64,000 bases of DNA from Clostridia bacterium (lineage in GTDB: Bacteria; Bacillota; Clostridia; TANB77; CAG-508), in contig JAFSBT010000003.1 of the NCBI GenBank assembly GCA_017437145.1, positions 434,001 through 498,000 on the forward strand. Reading direction: 5' to 3'. Under the pieces are notes generated by a model. It made no database searches and was not told the origin of the DNA. It saw only the letters and a list, made by a program, of their open reading frames with translations. Every line of letters begins with the position of its first letter. Position 1 is the first letter of the stretch. Positions 30,168-39,806 of this stretch are shown here, in pieces. The position numbers and the translations under genes were made by a program.

Positions 30168-31027
30168 TTATTTTAAGATATATTCTCCTAACACTACATT
30201 ATATATGTATTCTGCAGAAGTAATTGGCGCTACTCTTCCTGGTAAACCTAGCTCTAGTCTTGCATTTATTCCTAATTCTTTAGCTTTCGTAAAATCTATC
30301 CCTCCTGGGTTTGAAGCCAAATCTATTATTATAGCGTTTTTCTTTAATAATTTTAATCTTTGTTCATCTAAAATTATACTTGGTATTGTGTTGAAAATTA
30401 TATCATATTTTCCGAATTTCATCATCTATTCTTTTTAATTCTATTGCTTTATATCCATATGTTTTTATTAATGATAAATCTGTTTGTTTTCTTGCTTCAC
30501 ATGATACTTTTGCCCCTATTCCGATAAAGCATTTTTGCAAGAATCTTCCCAATTCTGCCAAATCCTAAAATTAAGATTTTACTACCATTTATTGTTCTTT
30601 CACTTGCCTCCATTGCTATTTGAATTGCTCCTTCCGCTGTAGGAATTGCATTTAATATTCGCAATGATTCATTTCTCAGAATATCTATTATTTCAATATT
30701 ATAAACTTTAGCTTTTTCAACAAATTTTTCGCTTATAGCTCCTGTAATTATTTTCTTATTTTTCAATTTGGGTAAAATCTCTTTGATATTCATTTTTTCT
30801 TTACTAAATGGAGAATAAATATTTTCATTATCCTTCGAAAATGGTATACTGCTAAATATATAGGTTGTTTCATTTATAAAATCCTCCAAGGTAGTTTTTT
30901 TTATACTTTTTTCATTAAATTCAGCTTTTTCCAATCCATATGTATATATAATATATCCATCTTTTCTAAACAATTCAGCCAATTTAATACTTCTTAAATC
31001 TCCACCAAAAAAACCTATACTTCCCAT
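30168..31027 (-). CDS. dpaA: Dipicolinate synthase subunit A, needs two +1 frameshifts
   Basis: DpaA (SpoVFA) makes dipicolinate, the spore-core solute, from dihydrodipicolinate. The N-terminal part (IGFFGGDLRSIKLAELF) and the NAD-binding loop ILILGFGRIGKILAKML are in the first frame. The middle segment, from GIGAKVSCEARKQTD to ELKRIDDEI, is in the second. The C-terminal part, with IIFNTIPS and IDLASNPGGIDF, is in the third. Both joins occur at CGG codons (30521-30523 and 30412-30414) by skipping one C. The joined protein of 285 residues is of family length. No dpaB neighbour is present; uppP follows. Confidence 0.85.
30412..30414 (-). other. In-frame CGG, +1 frameshift site 3 (dpaA, second)
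   Basis: In coding sense the site is GAT GAA ATT C GGA AAA TAT. CGG is in the frame reached after the first dpaA shift; skipping the C leads into KYDIIFNTIPS. Confidence 0.8.
30521..30523 (-). other. In-frame CGG, +1 frameshift site 2 (dpaA, first)
   Basis: In coding sense the site is ATG CTT TAT C GGA ATA GGG. The zero frame reads CGG and reaches a stop nine codons later; skipping the C gives LYGIGAKVSCEAR. Confidence 0.8.
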
Positions 31028-31092
31028 GAAAAACTCCTTCTTTCTTAAATAATTGTTTTACATATTTATTCATGGTATATAGGTTTTAGAAT

Positions 31093-32265
31093 TTATTTTT
31101 CCCATTTAAATTTCTTTATATTTTCATTTGTTCTATCTGCATTCAATTTCTTTGTTATATTATAAGTATTATTTAAATACTCCTCTATTTCAATTTCTTT
31201 TTTTGATAATGGATTTTCATTTTTAGTTTCTTCTTTTTTTATTATTTGATTTTTTAAGCAAAATAAAATTGGTTCATTTTTAGTTTTTTCATATAATTGT
31301 GAATCATTTTCTATTGCTTTATTAATATATATAATCGCTTTTTCCTTTTTATTTTTTAGGATATAAATTTTAGCTAATTCATAATATGCTTTTGCTTCAT
31401 ATTCTTCGCTTGCAGCTTTTATAAAATTATGTTCTGCAGAATCAAAATCTCTATATAGTAATGATATTTGTGCTAATCTATAATATGCATAATAAAACTT
31501 ATCATCCGCTTCAATTGTTTTTTCATAAGCTTTTTTTGCTAAAGAAAATTCATTCATTCTACTATATGATAATCCAAGGTTATAATACATTAGAGCATTC
31601 CCTTCAACCAATTTTAAAACATTTGAATATACAGTTATAGCTTCTTTAAAATTTTCCTTTTCGTATAACATTTCACCCAATATATTACTAGCACTACCAT
31701 TATCAAAATCAGGTTTTTGTTTCACTAATTTTTTTAGCATTTGTATTGCTTCATCTTTTTTTCCTAAATCTTTTAATAAAACTGATATTTTGTAATATGA
31801 TTTATAATCATTTTTTCTTATATCTAAAACCTTTACATATTCATCTATTGCCTTTCTCATTCCGCCTTCTTTTTCATATATTTCTGCAAGCATTTTATGA
31901 CCAATATAACTTTCATTATATTTACTTACTATACTTATTAATATACTTTTTGCTTTTTTATTATTGCCTTGTACTATAAAAAATCTTGCTATACATGAAT
32001 AGAATATCTCATTAAAATTAAATCCCCTAGATTCAATTATAAGTACTACAATTGGAAACACTATACATAATAAATATATTAAAACATAAAATACAGCATG
32101 TGTTAGAATTCCAAAAAATATTTGTATAAAATTCATTAATATTCCTAATGCTTGTGTTAATACTATAATCAAATAACTTGTATCATTTTTTCTTATCATT
32201 TTAAATAAAAAAATATATACAAATAATACAAAAGCAATCAAACTAAATACAATTTTTTCAATCAT
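31093..32265 (-). CDS. Membrane-anchored TPR protein
   Basis: This 390-residue protein has three hydrophobic segments in the first 80 residues, followed by a long array of tetratricopeptide repeats (for example AIDEYVKVLDIRKNDYKSYYKISVLL, cited in part, and NALMYYNLGLSYSRM) ending in a charged tail. TPR arrays bind partner proteins, so this is probably a scaffold facing the cytoplasm; its partners are unknown. It starts nine bases after ppa with AAGGAG overlapping the ppa stop, so the two genes are cotranscribed. A short gap separates it from dpaA. Confidence 0.8.
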   Translation of the reverse strand: MIEKIVFSLIAFVLFVYIFLFKMIRKNDTSYLIIVLTQALGILMNFIQIFFGILTHAVFYVLIYLLCIVFPIVVLIIESRGFNFNEIFYSCIARFFIVQGNNKKAKSILISIVSKYNESYIGHKMLAEIYEKEGGMRKAIDEYVKVLDIRKNDYKSYYKISVLLKDLGKKDEAIQMLKKLVKQKPDFDNGSASNILGEMLYEKENFKEAITVYSNVLKLVEGNALMYYNLGLSYSRMNEFSLAKKAYEKTIEADDKFYYAYYRLAQISLLYRDFDSAEHNFIKAASEEYEAKAYYELAKIYILKNKKEKAIIYINKAIENDSQLYEKTKNEPILFCLKNQIIKKEETKNENPLSKKEIEIEEYLNNTYNITKKLNADRTNENIKKFKWEK

Positions 32266-32274
32266 AGCTACTCC

Positions 32275-32808
32275 TTATTGTTTGTTAAACTTCAACTTAT
32301 AACTTTCTATACTCTTTTGTATTATTTTCTCAGCTTCTTCTCTTCCCAATATCACTTCTACTGATGTTTGTTTGTCTTCTAATTGTTTATATACTTCGAA
32401 AAAGTGCTTAATTTCTGAAGATATATGATTTGGTAATTCAGAAACATCATGATACACATTTAAAAAAGGATCTTTATTAGCTACAGCAATGATTTTTTCA
32501 TCCTTTTCTTCTGAATCAGTCATTATTAATACACCTATTGGATAACATTCTACAAGCGTCATTGGCTCTATATCTTCTTGACACAACACTAACACATCTA
32601 ATGGATCATTATCTTCTGCGTATGTTCTTGGTATAAATCCGTAATTTGCGGGATAATGTGTTGCTGTATAAAGCACTCTATCTAGTTTTAACATTCCTGT
32701 TTCTTTATCTAATTCGTACTTGTTTTTTCCACCTTTTTTTATTTCTATAACAGCAACTAAACTATTGCTTTTTATCCTTTCTTCACTTATATCATGCCAA
32801 ATATTCAA
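32275..32808 (-). CDS. ppa: Inorganic pyrophosphatase (class I)
   Basis: This soluble class I pyrophosphatase hydrolyses PPi made by biosynthetic reactions. The 177-residue protein shows ANYGFIPRTYAEDNDPLDVLVL, cited as the signature NDPLDVLVL with its metal-binding aspartates, and a preceding DRVLYTATHYPANYGF. The start is TTG at 32808, eight to nine bases after AGGAG; there is no nearby ATG. Its presence is noteworthy beside a PPi-linked PPDK in the same window. It precedes the TPR gene. Confidence 0.93.
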   Translation of the reverse strand: MNIWHDISEERIKSNSLVAVIEIKKGGKNKYELDKETGMLKLDRVLYTATHYPANYGFIPRTYAEDNDPLDVLVLCQEDIEPMTLVECYPIGVLIMTDSEEKDEKIIAVANKDPFLNVYHDVSELPNHISSEIKHFFEVYKQLEDKQTSVEVILGREEAEKIIQKSIESYKLKFNKQ

Positions 32809-32840
32809 TTTAAATCACTCCTATTTCTTTATTTATATTT

Positions 32841-34202
32841 CTATAATTCTGCTATTGCTTGTGCATATATTTTTGTACATAAAATTAGTCTTTTTATAGA
32901 TATATATTCATTTGCTTGATGGCATAAATCTTCTTCATCATTCATAGCTGGTCCAAAAGACACACAATTATTAAATGCCCTAGCATATGTTGCTCCTCCC
33001 ATTGTGAATGGTTCCTCATCTCTATTAGTTTTTTCTTTAAATATACTACATAAAGTTTTTACTAGTTTGCTATCTTTTGCAACATTCAACCCTTCTCTTC
33101 TATCAACTATATCTATTTCAACATTATCTTTTTTAAATATTTGCCTAAATTTTTCTTCTATAAAATTTATAGGTGTTTCTACTGGAATTCTTAAGTTTAA
33201 CCCTATACTTATATTATCATTTTCAAATTTTACATTTCCAACATTCAAAGTCAGCTCTCCTGAAAAATCTTTATTATTCATTTTCATTATGTTTCCGTTG
33301 TAGTCCATTCCAATATTATTACAAAACAATTTTATTATATTAATATCTAACAATTCATTTAAAAGTTCTAGCATCATTGAAATTGCATTTTTTCCTAATT
33401 CAGGATGTGCTGCATGCGCTGCAAAACCTTCTGAAATCAAATTTATATGTTCTTCATCAATTTTATTTATATTAATAGAATATTTTTTAGATTTTATAAA
33501 ATTTTCAGCTATTCTTATAATATCGTCTGCCCTTTTTATTTTTAATTTTATTTCACAAAATCTTGGAACAATATTTACAGGATTGTTTTCGCAATTAATA
33601 TTCTCAATGATTATATCTTTATTTTGTATAATTTTTTCATTTAAATATAAAGTTAAAAATCCTTTTTCAGCATATATGCATGGAAAAACTCCATCAGGGC
33701 TAAATGAAATCGTTGGTAGCTCTTCAGTTTTTTTATATCTTTCTATACATTCCCATCTAGTCTCCTCATTTAATCCAAGTATTAATCTAACTCTTTTATT
33801 TATTTTTTGAGTATCCATAACTGCTTTCATAGCATATAAACTTGCAATTACAGGTCCTTTATCATCCATTGTTCCTCTGCCATATATTTTATCATCATAT
33901 ATTTTCCCTGCAAATGGTGGTTCATTCCAACCTTCTCCAGCAGGAACTACATCTAAATGACCTATTATACCAAGGAGTTCTTCTCCTTCTCCAAATTCTA
34001 TGTATCCACAATAGCCATCAATATTTTTTGTTGTAAATCCTAATTTATTTCCTAAATCAAGCATATATTCTAAAGCTCTGTTACATTCTTCTCCAAAAGG
34101 TTTACCTTGTATAGCCTCTCCTTCAACACTTGGAATTTTAATCAAATTGATTAAATTAGATACCATTTCCTCCTTATGATTTTCTATATAATTATCTAAC
34201 AT
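32841..34202 (-). CDS. M20 dipeptidase of the PepV/Sapep family
   Basis: This is a metal-dependent dipeptidase of peptidase family M20 with 453 residues. The motifs are IIGHLDVVPAGEGW near residue 80 (the metal-binding histidine and aspartate), GRGTMDDKGPVIASLYAMK near residue 108, GLNEETRWECI near residue 143 (catalytic glutamates) and a C-terminal PFTMGGATYARAF. AAGGAG precedes the ATG. It probably degrades dipeptides in the cytoplasm. It lies between pgsA and ppa on the same strand. Confidence 0.9.
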   Translation of the reverse strand: MLDNYIENHKEEMVSNLINLIKIPSVEGEAIQGKPFGEECNRALEYMLDLGNKLGFTTKNIDGYCGYIEFGEGEELLGIIGHLDVVPAGEGWNEPPFAGKIYDDKIYGRGTMDDKGPVIASLYAMKAVMDTQKINKRVRLILGLNEETRWECIERYKKTEELPTISFSPDGVFPCIYAEKGFLTLYLNEKIIQNKDIIIENINCENNPVNIVPRFCEIKLKIKRADDIIRIAENFIKSKKYSININKIDEEHINLISEGFAAHAAHPELGKNAISMMLELLNELLDINIIKLFCNNIGMDYNGNIMKMNNKDFSGELTLNVGNVKFENDNISIGLNLRIPVETPINFIEEKFRQIFKKDNVEIDIVDRREGLNVAKDSKLVKTLCSIFKEKTNRDEEPFTMGGATYARAFNNCVSFGPAMNDEEDLCHQANEYISIKRLILCTKIYAQAIAEL

Positions 34203-34244
34203 ATTAACTCTCCTTATACAGTAGATGATTATCTTAAAAATAAA

Positions 34245-34841
34245 TTACATATCTTTAAAAAATTCTTTTCCATTTTTTAAATAATCATATCCAGAAAAAA
34301 TTGTTGCTATTACTGATATTACCATAAATGTAGTAACCGCAATATTTAAAACTAATGCAACTCCGCTTAAATTAGAATTAAAAAATGCTCCAAAACTATT
34401 CACATCTAAAAACGCAAGTATTATCGCAATCATTTGTGTTACTGTTTTTAATTTTCCCCAAATGCTTGCAGCAATTACTTTACCACCTTTTTCTACTGCT
34501 ATTAGTCTATAGCCTGACACTATGAATTCTCTTGCTATTACTATAATTGGTATCCATGCTGGCAGTTTAGTAAATTCTACTAAGATTAACATTGCAGCTA
34601 ATACTAAAATTTTATCTGCTAAAGGGTCTGCAAACTTCCCGAAATTTGTAATCTGATTTGTTTTTCTTGCTATGTGTCCATCTAATTGGTCTGTTATTGA
34701 AGCTATTATAAATATAAGGTTTACAATTAAGAATTTTAACGGTATTCCTAAAACTTCTCCATTTATATTAAGCATAGCTATTATAACCATTATTGGCACT
34801 AATATTATTCTAAATATTGTTAATTTGTTTGGTAAATTCAT
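34245..34841 (-). CDS. pgsA: CDP-diacylglycerol--glycerol-3-phosphate 3-phosphatidyltransferase
   Basis: PgsA makes phosphatidylglycerol phosphate. The 198-residue membrane protein has the opening NLPNKLTIFRIILVPIMV and the CDP-alcohol phosphotransferase motif seen as TDQLDGHIAR, then GKFADPLADK, matching D-x2-DG-x2-AR-x8-G-x3-D-x3-D. The ATG at 34841 follows AAAGGAGG; a longer reading is open but not supported. About five membrane helices are visible. It lies just downstream of the probable 6S RNA. Confidence 0.94.
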   Translation of the reverse strand: MNLPNKLTIFRIILVPIMVIIAMLNINGEVLGIPLKFLIVNLIFIIASITDQLDGHIARKTNQITNFGKFADPLADKILVLAAMLILVEFTKLPAWIPIIVIAREFIVSGYRLIAVEKGGKVIAASIWGKLKTVTQMIAIILAFLDVNSFGAFFNSNLSGVALVLNIAVTTFMVISVIATIFSGYDYLKNGKEFFKDM

Positions 34842-34908
34842 TTGCTTTCCTCCTTTATTATCTATACTATTATACATTTTTTTTATTATTACATCAATAG
34901 TTATAAAC

Positions 34909-35122
34909 AAAAAAAATCCCCACCTTAGCCGTCATTAGATAGAAATTTTAAGGACCTGCTCTTACACAGGTGGGTGCTCTCCTAAATATTCATGGGCTTC
35001 TTACTACTATAAAGTGCAAGCATGCACGCCATATCCAGAGTTCAAGCTCCCTTTCCTTATTTGTTGGTTCTAAAATTTCATTCCGTACGCACTACGCAGG
35101 GAAAATTATTAACTTGTTTTGT
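34909..35122 (-). ncRNA. ssrS: Probable 6S RNA
   Basis: On the minus strand a transcript of about 214 bases would run from a good promoter (35129-35157) to a T-run. Its ends pair as TCCCTGC with GTGGGGA, the typical 6S closing stem. A GTAGTGCGTACGG segment follows, then a long interrupted stem with a GCATGC loop region, and a CCTGTGTAAGAGCAGG hairpin. Length and layout fit 6S RNA, which traps the housekeeping polymerase in stationary phase. Motifs of RNase P RNA, SRP RNA and tmRNA are missing. The call is by shape and short motifs only. Confidence 0.6.
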
Positions 35123-35128
35123 ATATTT

Positions 35129-35157
35129 ATATTATCATATTAAATAAAAGTTATCAA
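35129..35157 (-). promoter_or_regulatory. Promoter of the 6S-like RNA
   Basis: On the minus strand TTGATA (35152-35157), 17 bases, then TAATAT (35129-35134). Confidence 0.65.
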
Positions 35158-35285
35158 TAAAACTTAGGTTCTAAAATATTATATGCAGGTCAAATAATCT
35201 TTGTTAATCTTTTTTATACTTTATTTTTTTCATTTTATTTAATTATTTTGTGTTTTGATTTTGTTTAATTTTTATGATATAATTT

Positions 35286-35313
35286 TTTGAGTTTAGTGAT
35301 TGGAATTTAGTAT
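35286..35313. repeat. GAGTTTAGTGATTGGAATTTAG dispersed repeat
   Basis: Member of the AT-rich family, in the gap between the 6S-like RNA and the gene at 35550. Confidence 0.45.
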
Positions 35314-35343
35314 CTTATAAAATAATCGGTAAAAAAATAAAAC

Positions 35344-35466
35344 AGTGTAGAAATTATATCGATTTAATGGAAATTCAAAGAATTTTCATTAAACTTTAAA
35401 AAGCTAAAATAATTAATTTTTGACAAATGAGCATTCATTTTCAAAAATTAATATTTTAGCTTAATT
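35344..35466. repeat. Composite double-hairpin repeat, copy D
   Basis: TATCGATTTAATGGAAATTC with its complement, then the 60-base AGCTAAAA/TTTTAGCT core at 35402-35461, nearly identical to copy A. Confidence 0.75.
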
Positions 35467-35499
35467 TATATAATCTAAAAATAGAAAATTCGCAGAAGT

Positions 35500-35524
35500 G
35501 CGGGCGATTAAAATCTCCTCTACA
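35500..35524. repeat. GC-rich palindromic repeat (half degraded)
   Basis: GCGGGCGATTAAAATC followed by TCCTCTACA, similar to the copy at 20408 with decay of the right arm. Confidence 0.6.
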
Positions 35525-35549
35525 ACGTCTAAAATTAATTTTATCATTT

Positions 35550-36749
35550 TTATTCTTTATCTGTTATTCCAGAAATGTAATCTTCTGGTGTTAAGTATGT
35601 AAATCCACTTTTGCTAGCTGTAGTATCTCCTTTTTTGCATACCACTATTTCGTTATTTTGTGATGAAACTATTGTTTTTAATTTTTCTGCTACTTTCACA
35701 AAATCTTGTGGATTTTTTATTCCTGTTTCGTTTGGTGTAATAACTACTTGACTTAAATTTTTCACTGTACTATTTTGAACTGATATTGTTCCTATATAAT
35801 TGCTACCTTGTGTGCTAGGTACTGTTTCAATAATACCATTTGATAATGTAGGTTTTTCAATAACAATTTCTCCATCTTGATTATACATGCATTTTAAAGT
35901 CATATTCCCTTTTGCTGTTTTTATTTTTCCATATTCTTCTACATAAACTGAATCTGTTGATGTATCTTCTGATGCAACTCTTATAGGATTTCCTGAGTAA
36001 TTTTTGTTATCATATTCAAAAGAAATATTACTTAATGTTCTATAGTTACTATCTGAAACTGTTTCCGTTGTTAAATATTTTGTATCACCATTTATACCTG
36101 TTATTTTTGATTCAACTTGATTTATTGTATAGATTTTGTTTTTATAAGATGCTTTTTGTGTTTGTACAGAATCTTTACTTGACCAATATTCTCCTGTTGA
36201 ATATATCTTTTCTATAGACTTAAATGTTTTTTTATTACTTCCTTCTGTCCATGACTTTGTAATTTCATAATTTTTCTTTGAAAAATCTAATGTATTATAT
36301 GTAACTGTTGCTGCAAATTCTTCACCTGTAGTACTAGTTCCTGTATATTGTATTGTATAATCATTTAAATTTTCTAAACCTGCACTTACTGTCATTTCAT
36401 TTGAAACACCAGTATAGTGATTATATAAATTTGTAACATCAAAATCCAATAATTCTTCTACTGAATATGTTCCATAAAATTTTTCAGTTATTGTTACTGT
36501 ACCACTAGGTTTACATACTGATAATATTGTACTATCTTCAATATTATCAAATATTGCATTTCTTTCCCAAGGGAACCAAATACTATCTTTTCCATTTGCA
36601 TAAATTTCATTTATTAAACTTGCTTTTGTAGTATATTTTTGAAGAGATGTAGTAATGTTTCCATAAGTTTTTACTGTTTCTCCTATACCATATTTTTCAA
36701 TTAACTCGCCAGCGATTCTTGTTGCTTCTGCTTTTGTAATTTTTCCCAT
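35550..36749 (-). CDS. Hypothetical 399-residue beta-rich protein
   Basis: I do not recognise this protein. It has no signal peptide or membrane segment. The first 45 residues look helical (KITKAEATRIAGELIEKYG). The remainder alternates short polar strands rich in T, S, N and Y, as in YTGTSTTGEEFAATVTYN, with repeated motifs of the form Y/F-x-T-x-T, which suggests a beta-sandwich or similar fold. GGGGGT precedes the ATG by nine bases. It is a single gene between the 6S-like RNA and mutS. Confidence 0.6.
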   Translation of the reverse strand: MGKITKAEATRIAGELIEKYGIGETVKTYGNITTSLQKYTTKASLINEIYANGKDSIWFPWERNAIFDNIEDSTILSVCKPSGTVTITEKFYGTYSVEELLDFDVTNLYNHYTGVSNEMTVSAGLENLNDYTIQYTGTSTTGEEFAATVTYNTLDFSKKNYEITKSWTEGSNKKTFKSIEKIYSTGEYWSSKDSVQTQKASYKNKIYTINQVESKITGINGDTKYLTTETVSDSNYRTLSNISFEYDNKNYSGNPIRVASEDTSTDSVYVEEYGKIKTAKGNMTLKCMYNQDGEIVIEKPTLSNGIIETVPSTQGSNYIGTISVQNSTVKNLSQVVITPNETGIKNPQDFVKVAEKLKTIVSSQNNEIVVCKKGDTTASKSGFTYLTPEDYISGITDKE

Positions 36750-36869
36750 AATAAAAATACCCCCATATTTTATTTTCTCTTAATAATATGGAAGTATTTT
36801 ATCATATTACTTTTTTAAATTGTCAAATGTCTTTATTTTTTCATGTAATTGTAATGTTTTTGTCATATT

Positions 36870-39482
36870 TTATTTGATTTTATCTTTAATTCTTACTAAT
36901 ATGTTCAATGCATCTATCGGAGTTAACTCATTTAAATTGATTTTATCTATCTCATGAGCTACTTCAGCTAATTTATAATTGTATAAATCAAGCTGTCCTG
37001 ATGCAATTTTTTTATTTTCTTTTTCTTGATTTTTCTTTCCTAATATACTTTTTCTTTCTAAATTTCTTAATATTTCATTTGACTTTTTTATAACATCTTG
37101 GGGTACTCCAGCAAGTTTCGCTACATGAACGCCATAACTTTCATCTGTTCCACCATTCACTATTTTTCTTAAGAAAATTACATCTTCGCCTTTTTCTTTT
37201 ACCGCAATCGAATAATTTCTTACACCTTCTATTTTTTCCTCTAATTCTGTTAGTTCATGATAATGTGTTGCAAATAATGTTTTAGCACCTATTTTTTCTT
37301 TATCTGTAATATATTCAACTACAGCCCAAGCAATCGAAAGCCCATCATAAGTAGAGGTTCCTCTTCCTATTTCATCAAGTATTATTAAACTTTTAGATGT
37401 CGCTTCTCTTAAGATTTCTGCAACTTCCATCATTTCAACCATAAAAGTACTTTGTCCCATACTTAAATCATCAGATGCTCCAACCCTAGTAAAAATTTTA
37501 TCAACAACACCTATTGTAGCTGATGTCGCAGGAACGAAGCTCCCTATTTGTGCCATTAAAGTTATTAAAGCAACTTGTCTCATATATGTAGATTTACCTG
37601 CCATATTTGGACCTGTTATAATTGAAAATCTGTCATTTTGCTTATCTAAATATGTATCATTTTGCACAAATGTACCAGATGGTATTATTTTTTCAATTAC
37701 AGGATGTCTTCCATCTTTTATATCTATTGTTCCAATATCATTTACATTAGGTCTTACATAGTCCATTTCTTCTGCAATTATTGCAAAAGATGAAAGAGTA
37801 TCTAAAATTGAGATTATATTTGCTGTTTTTTGAAGTCTTTCAATATTTTTAGAAATAGCATTTCTTATTTCAACAAATAAATTATATTCTAAAGTAACAA
37901 CTTTTTCTTCAGCTCCTAGTATAGTGCTTTCTAATTCGTTTAATTCTTCAGTTATATATCTTTCACAATTTGCTAAAGTTTGTTTTCTTATATATTTTTC
38001 CGGAACTAATCCTAAATATGATTTCGTTACTTCAAAGAAATATCCAAAAACTTTATTGAAACCAATTCTTAAATTTTTAATTCCAGTTTCTTCTCTTTCT
38101 CTATTTTCTAATTCTATTAGCCAATTTTTACCTTCAATTGTTGCCTTTTTATATTCATCAACTTGTTCATTATATCCTAATTTTATAATCCCACCTTCTT
38201 TTATTGTTATTGGTGGTTCTTCAACAATTGCTCTTTCTATTAAATCAAATATATCTTCTAACTCATCTAATTCAATATATAAATTTTGTAATAATTCCGA
38301 TTTAGTTCCTGCTAAAAGTTTCTTTAAATTTGGTAAATTCTTTAAAGAATTTTTTAAAGAAATCATATCTCTTGCATTACAATTACCATAAGCAATTTTC
38401 CCTACAAGTCTTTCAATATCATATATAGTCTTTAAACTATATACAATATCTCCTCTTAAAATTATATTATCTTTCAATTCTGAAACAGCATTCAATCTTT
38501 TATTAATTTCTGTTACATCTATTAGTGGTTCATTTATCCACTTTCTAAGCATTCTTCCACCCATTGATGTAGATGTTTTATCTAAAACCCAAAGTAAAGT
38601 TCCTTTTTTAGTTTTATCATGTAATTTTTCAGTTAACTCTAGATTTCTTCTAGTTGTTAAATTTAGTGACATATATTTATTTATTGAATAAATTTTTATC
38701 ACATTTATATGCTCTAATTTTATTTTTTGTGTTTGATTTAAATATTTTAGTAATCCGTTTGTTGCTTGAAGTTCAAATTCTTTATTTTTTAAATCATTTA
38801 TTTTATTATTACCATCATCTTCAAACGAATAGTTATCTTGCAATTCTTCAATATTATCATTAAATAAATCTTCATTAAAACAATTTATGTATGTATTAAA
38901 TTTAAGTTTTATTTGAGAAACCTCTTCTTTGCAGTCAAATAATAATTTGTTTATAACTATTTCTGCAGGATTATATTTTGACAATTCATCTAAAAGTGTT
39001 TCAAAATTATTATTACCTTCTATTTTTGTTGATAAAAATTCACCTGTTGTTATGTCACAAATAGCTAAAGAAAAATATATTCCTTTTTTATATACAGACA
39101 TAATATAATTGTTCTTTTTTTCTTCTAGTAAATTTGCTTCAATTACAGTCCCTGGTGTTACAACTCTAATTACATCTCTTTTAACTATACCTTTTGCTTC
39201 TTTAGGGTCTTCTAATTGTTCACATATTGCAACTTTATACCCTTTTTCAATTAGTTTTGCAATATAACTTTCTGCTGCATGAAAAGGAACTCCACACATT
39301 GGAGCACGTTCTTCTTGTCCACAATCTCTACCAGTTAAAGTAATTTCTAATTCACGCGATGCTGTTATTGCATCATCAAAAAACATTTCATAGAAATCTC
39401 CTAATCTATAAAATATTATACAATCTTTATACTCTTCCTTCACATCTAAATAATGTTGCATCATAGGTGAATATCCAGCCAT
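36870..39482 (-). CDS. mutS: DNA mismatch repair protein MutS
   Basis: MutS recognises mismatches. The 870-residue protein has the mismatch-binding domain near the start (YKDCIIFYRLGDFYEMFFDDA, with the F-x-E reader in DFYEMF), the connector and core domains, and the ATPase with GPNMAGKSTYMRQ near residue 620, LIILDEIGRGTSTYDG and ATHYHELTELE. The C-terminus ends with a short helical tail. AAGGAG lies inside the preceding gene. It is the third gene of a miaB-hypothetical-mutS run. Confidence 0.96.
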   Translation of the reverse strand: MAGYSPMMQHYLDVKEEYKDCIIFYRLGDFYEMFFDDAITASRELEITLTGRDCGQEERAPMCGVPFHAAESYIAKLIEKGYKVAICEQLEDPKEAKGIVKRDVIRVVTPGTVIEANLLEEKKNNYIMSVYKKGIYFSLAICDITTGEFLSTKIEGNNNFETLLDELSKYNPAEIVINKLLFDCKEEVSQIKLKFNTYINCFNEDLFNDNIEELQDNYSFEDDGNNKINDLKNKEFELQATNGLLKYLNQTQKIKLEHINVIKIYSINKYMSLNLTTRRNLELTEKLHDKTKKGTLLWVLDKTSTSMGGRMLRKWINEPLIDVTEINKRLNAVSELKDNIILRGDIVYSLKTIYDIERLVGKIAYGNCNARDMISLKNSLKNLPNLKKLLAGTKSELLQNLYIELDELEDIFDLIERAIVEEPPITIKEGGIIKLGYNEQVDEYKKATIEGKNWLIELENREREETGIKNLRIGFNKVFGYFFEVTKSYLGLVPEKYIRKQTLANCERYITEELNELESTILGAEEKVVTLEYNLFVEIRNAISKNIERLQKTANIISILDTLSSFAIIAEEMDYVRPNVNDIGTIDIKDGRHPVIEKIIPSGTFVQNDTYLDKQNDRFSIITGPNMAGKSTYMRQVALITLMAQIGSFVPATSATIGVVDKIFTRVGASDDLSMGQSTFMVEMMEVAEILREATSKSLIILDEIGRGTSTYDGLSIAWAVVEYITDKEKIGAKTLFATHYHELTELEEKIEGVRNYSIAVKEKGEDVIFLRKIVNGGTDESYGVHVAKLAGVPQDVIKKSNEILRNLERKSILGKKNQEKENKKIASGQLDLYNYKLAEVAHEIDKINLNELTPIDALNILVRIKDKIK

Positions 39483-39806
39483 TTATTTATCTACTCCTTC
39501 TAATTCTTCTGTTTCTTTATTTAATTGTTCCTTAATACTTTCTTGAAAGCTTTCTCTATGCCATTCTTTAGCTTTTTCTCTTAAATTTAATTTGCCTTGT
39601 TCGATTTGTAATTTTAAATCTTGCTCAATTATTTCTCTTATTGATACTGGAATTGAATTATACTGATTTCTTATCGAAGAAGGTTTTATTCTATACATTG
39701 TTTTTATATATTCATCAGAAAAATCTTTCTCTAATAATTTTACAAATAAATATTGTTGAATAATATGTTCATATGCTAATTTATTAATAAAATCTTTATG
39801 ACTCAT
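39483..39806 (-). CDS. Hypothetical 107-residue protein between miaB and mutS
   Basis: This helical, charged protein opens SHKDFINKLAYEHIIQQYLFVK and ends KEQLNKETEELEGVDK, with no membrane segment. I do not recognise it. It overlaps the miaB stop by eleven bases, and mutS begins directly after its stop codon, so it is firmly in the operon and probably translated at similar levels. AAAAGGGG precedes the ATG. Confidence 0.65.
   Translation of the reverse strand: MSHKDFINKLAYEHIIQQYLFVKLLEKDFSDEYIKTMYRIKPSSIRNQYNSIPVSIREIIEQDLKLQIEQGKLNLREKAKEWHRESFQESIKEQLNKETEELEGVDK

Noticed and set aside
29353..31027. uppP and dpaA as ordinary pseudogenes
   Set aside because: The only defects are single extra C bases at CGG; all motifs, lengths and both sides of each break are intact.
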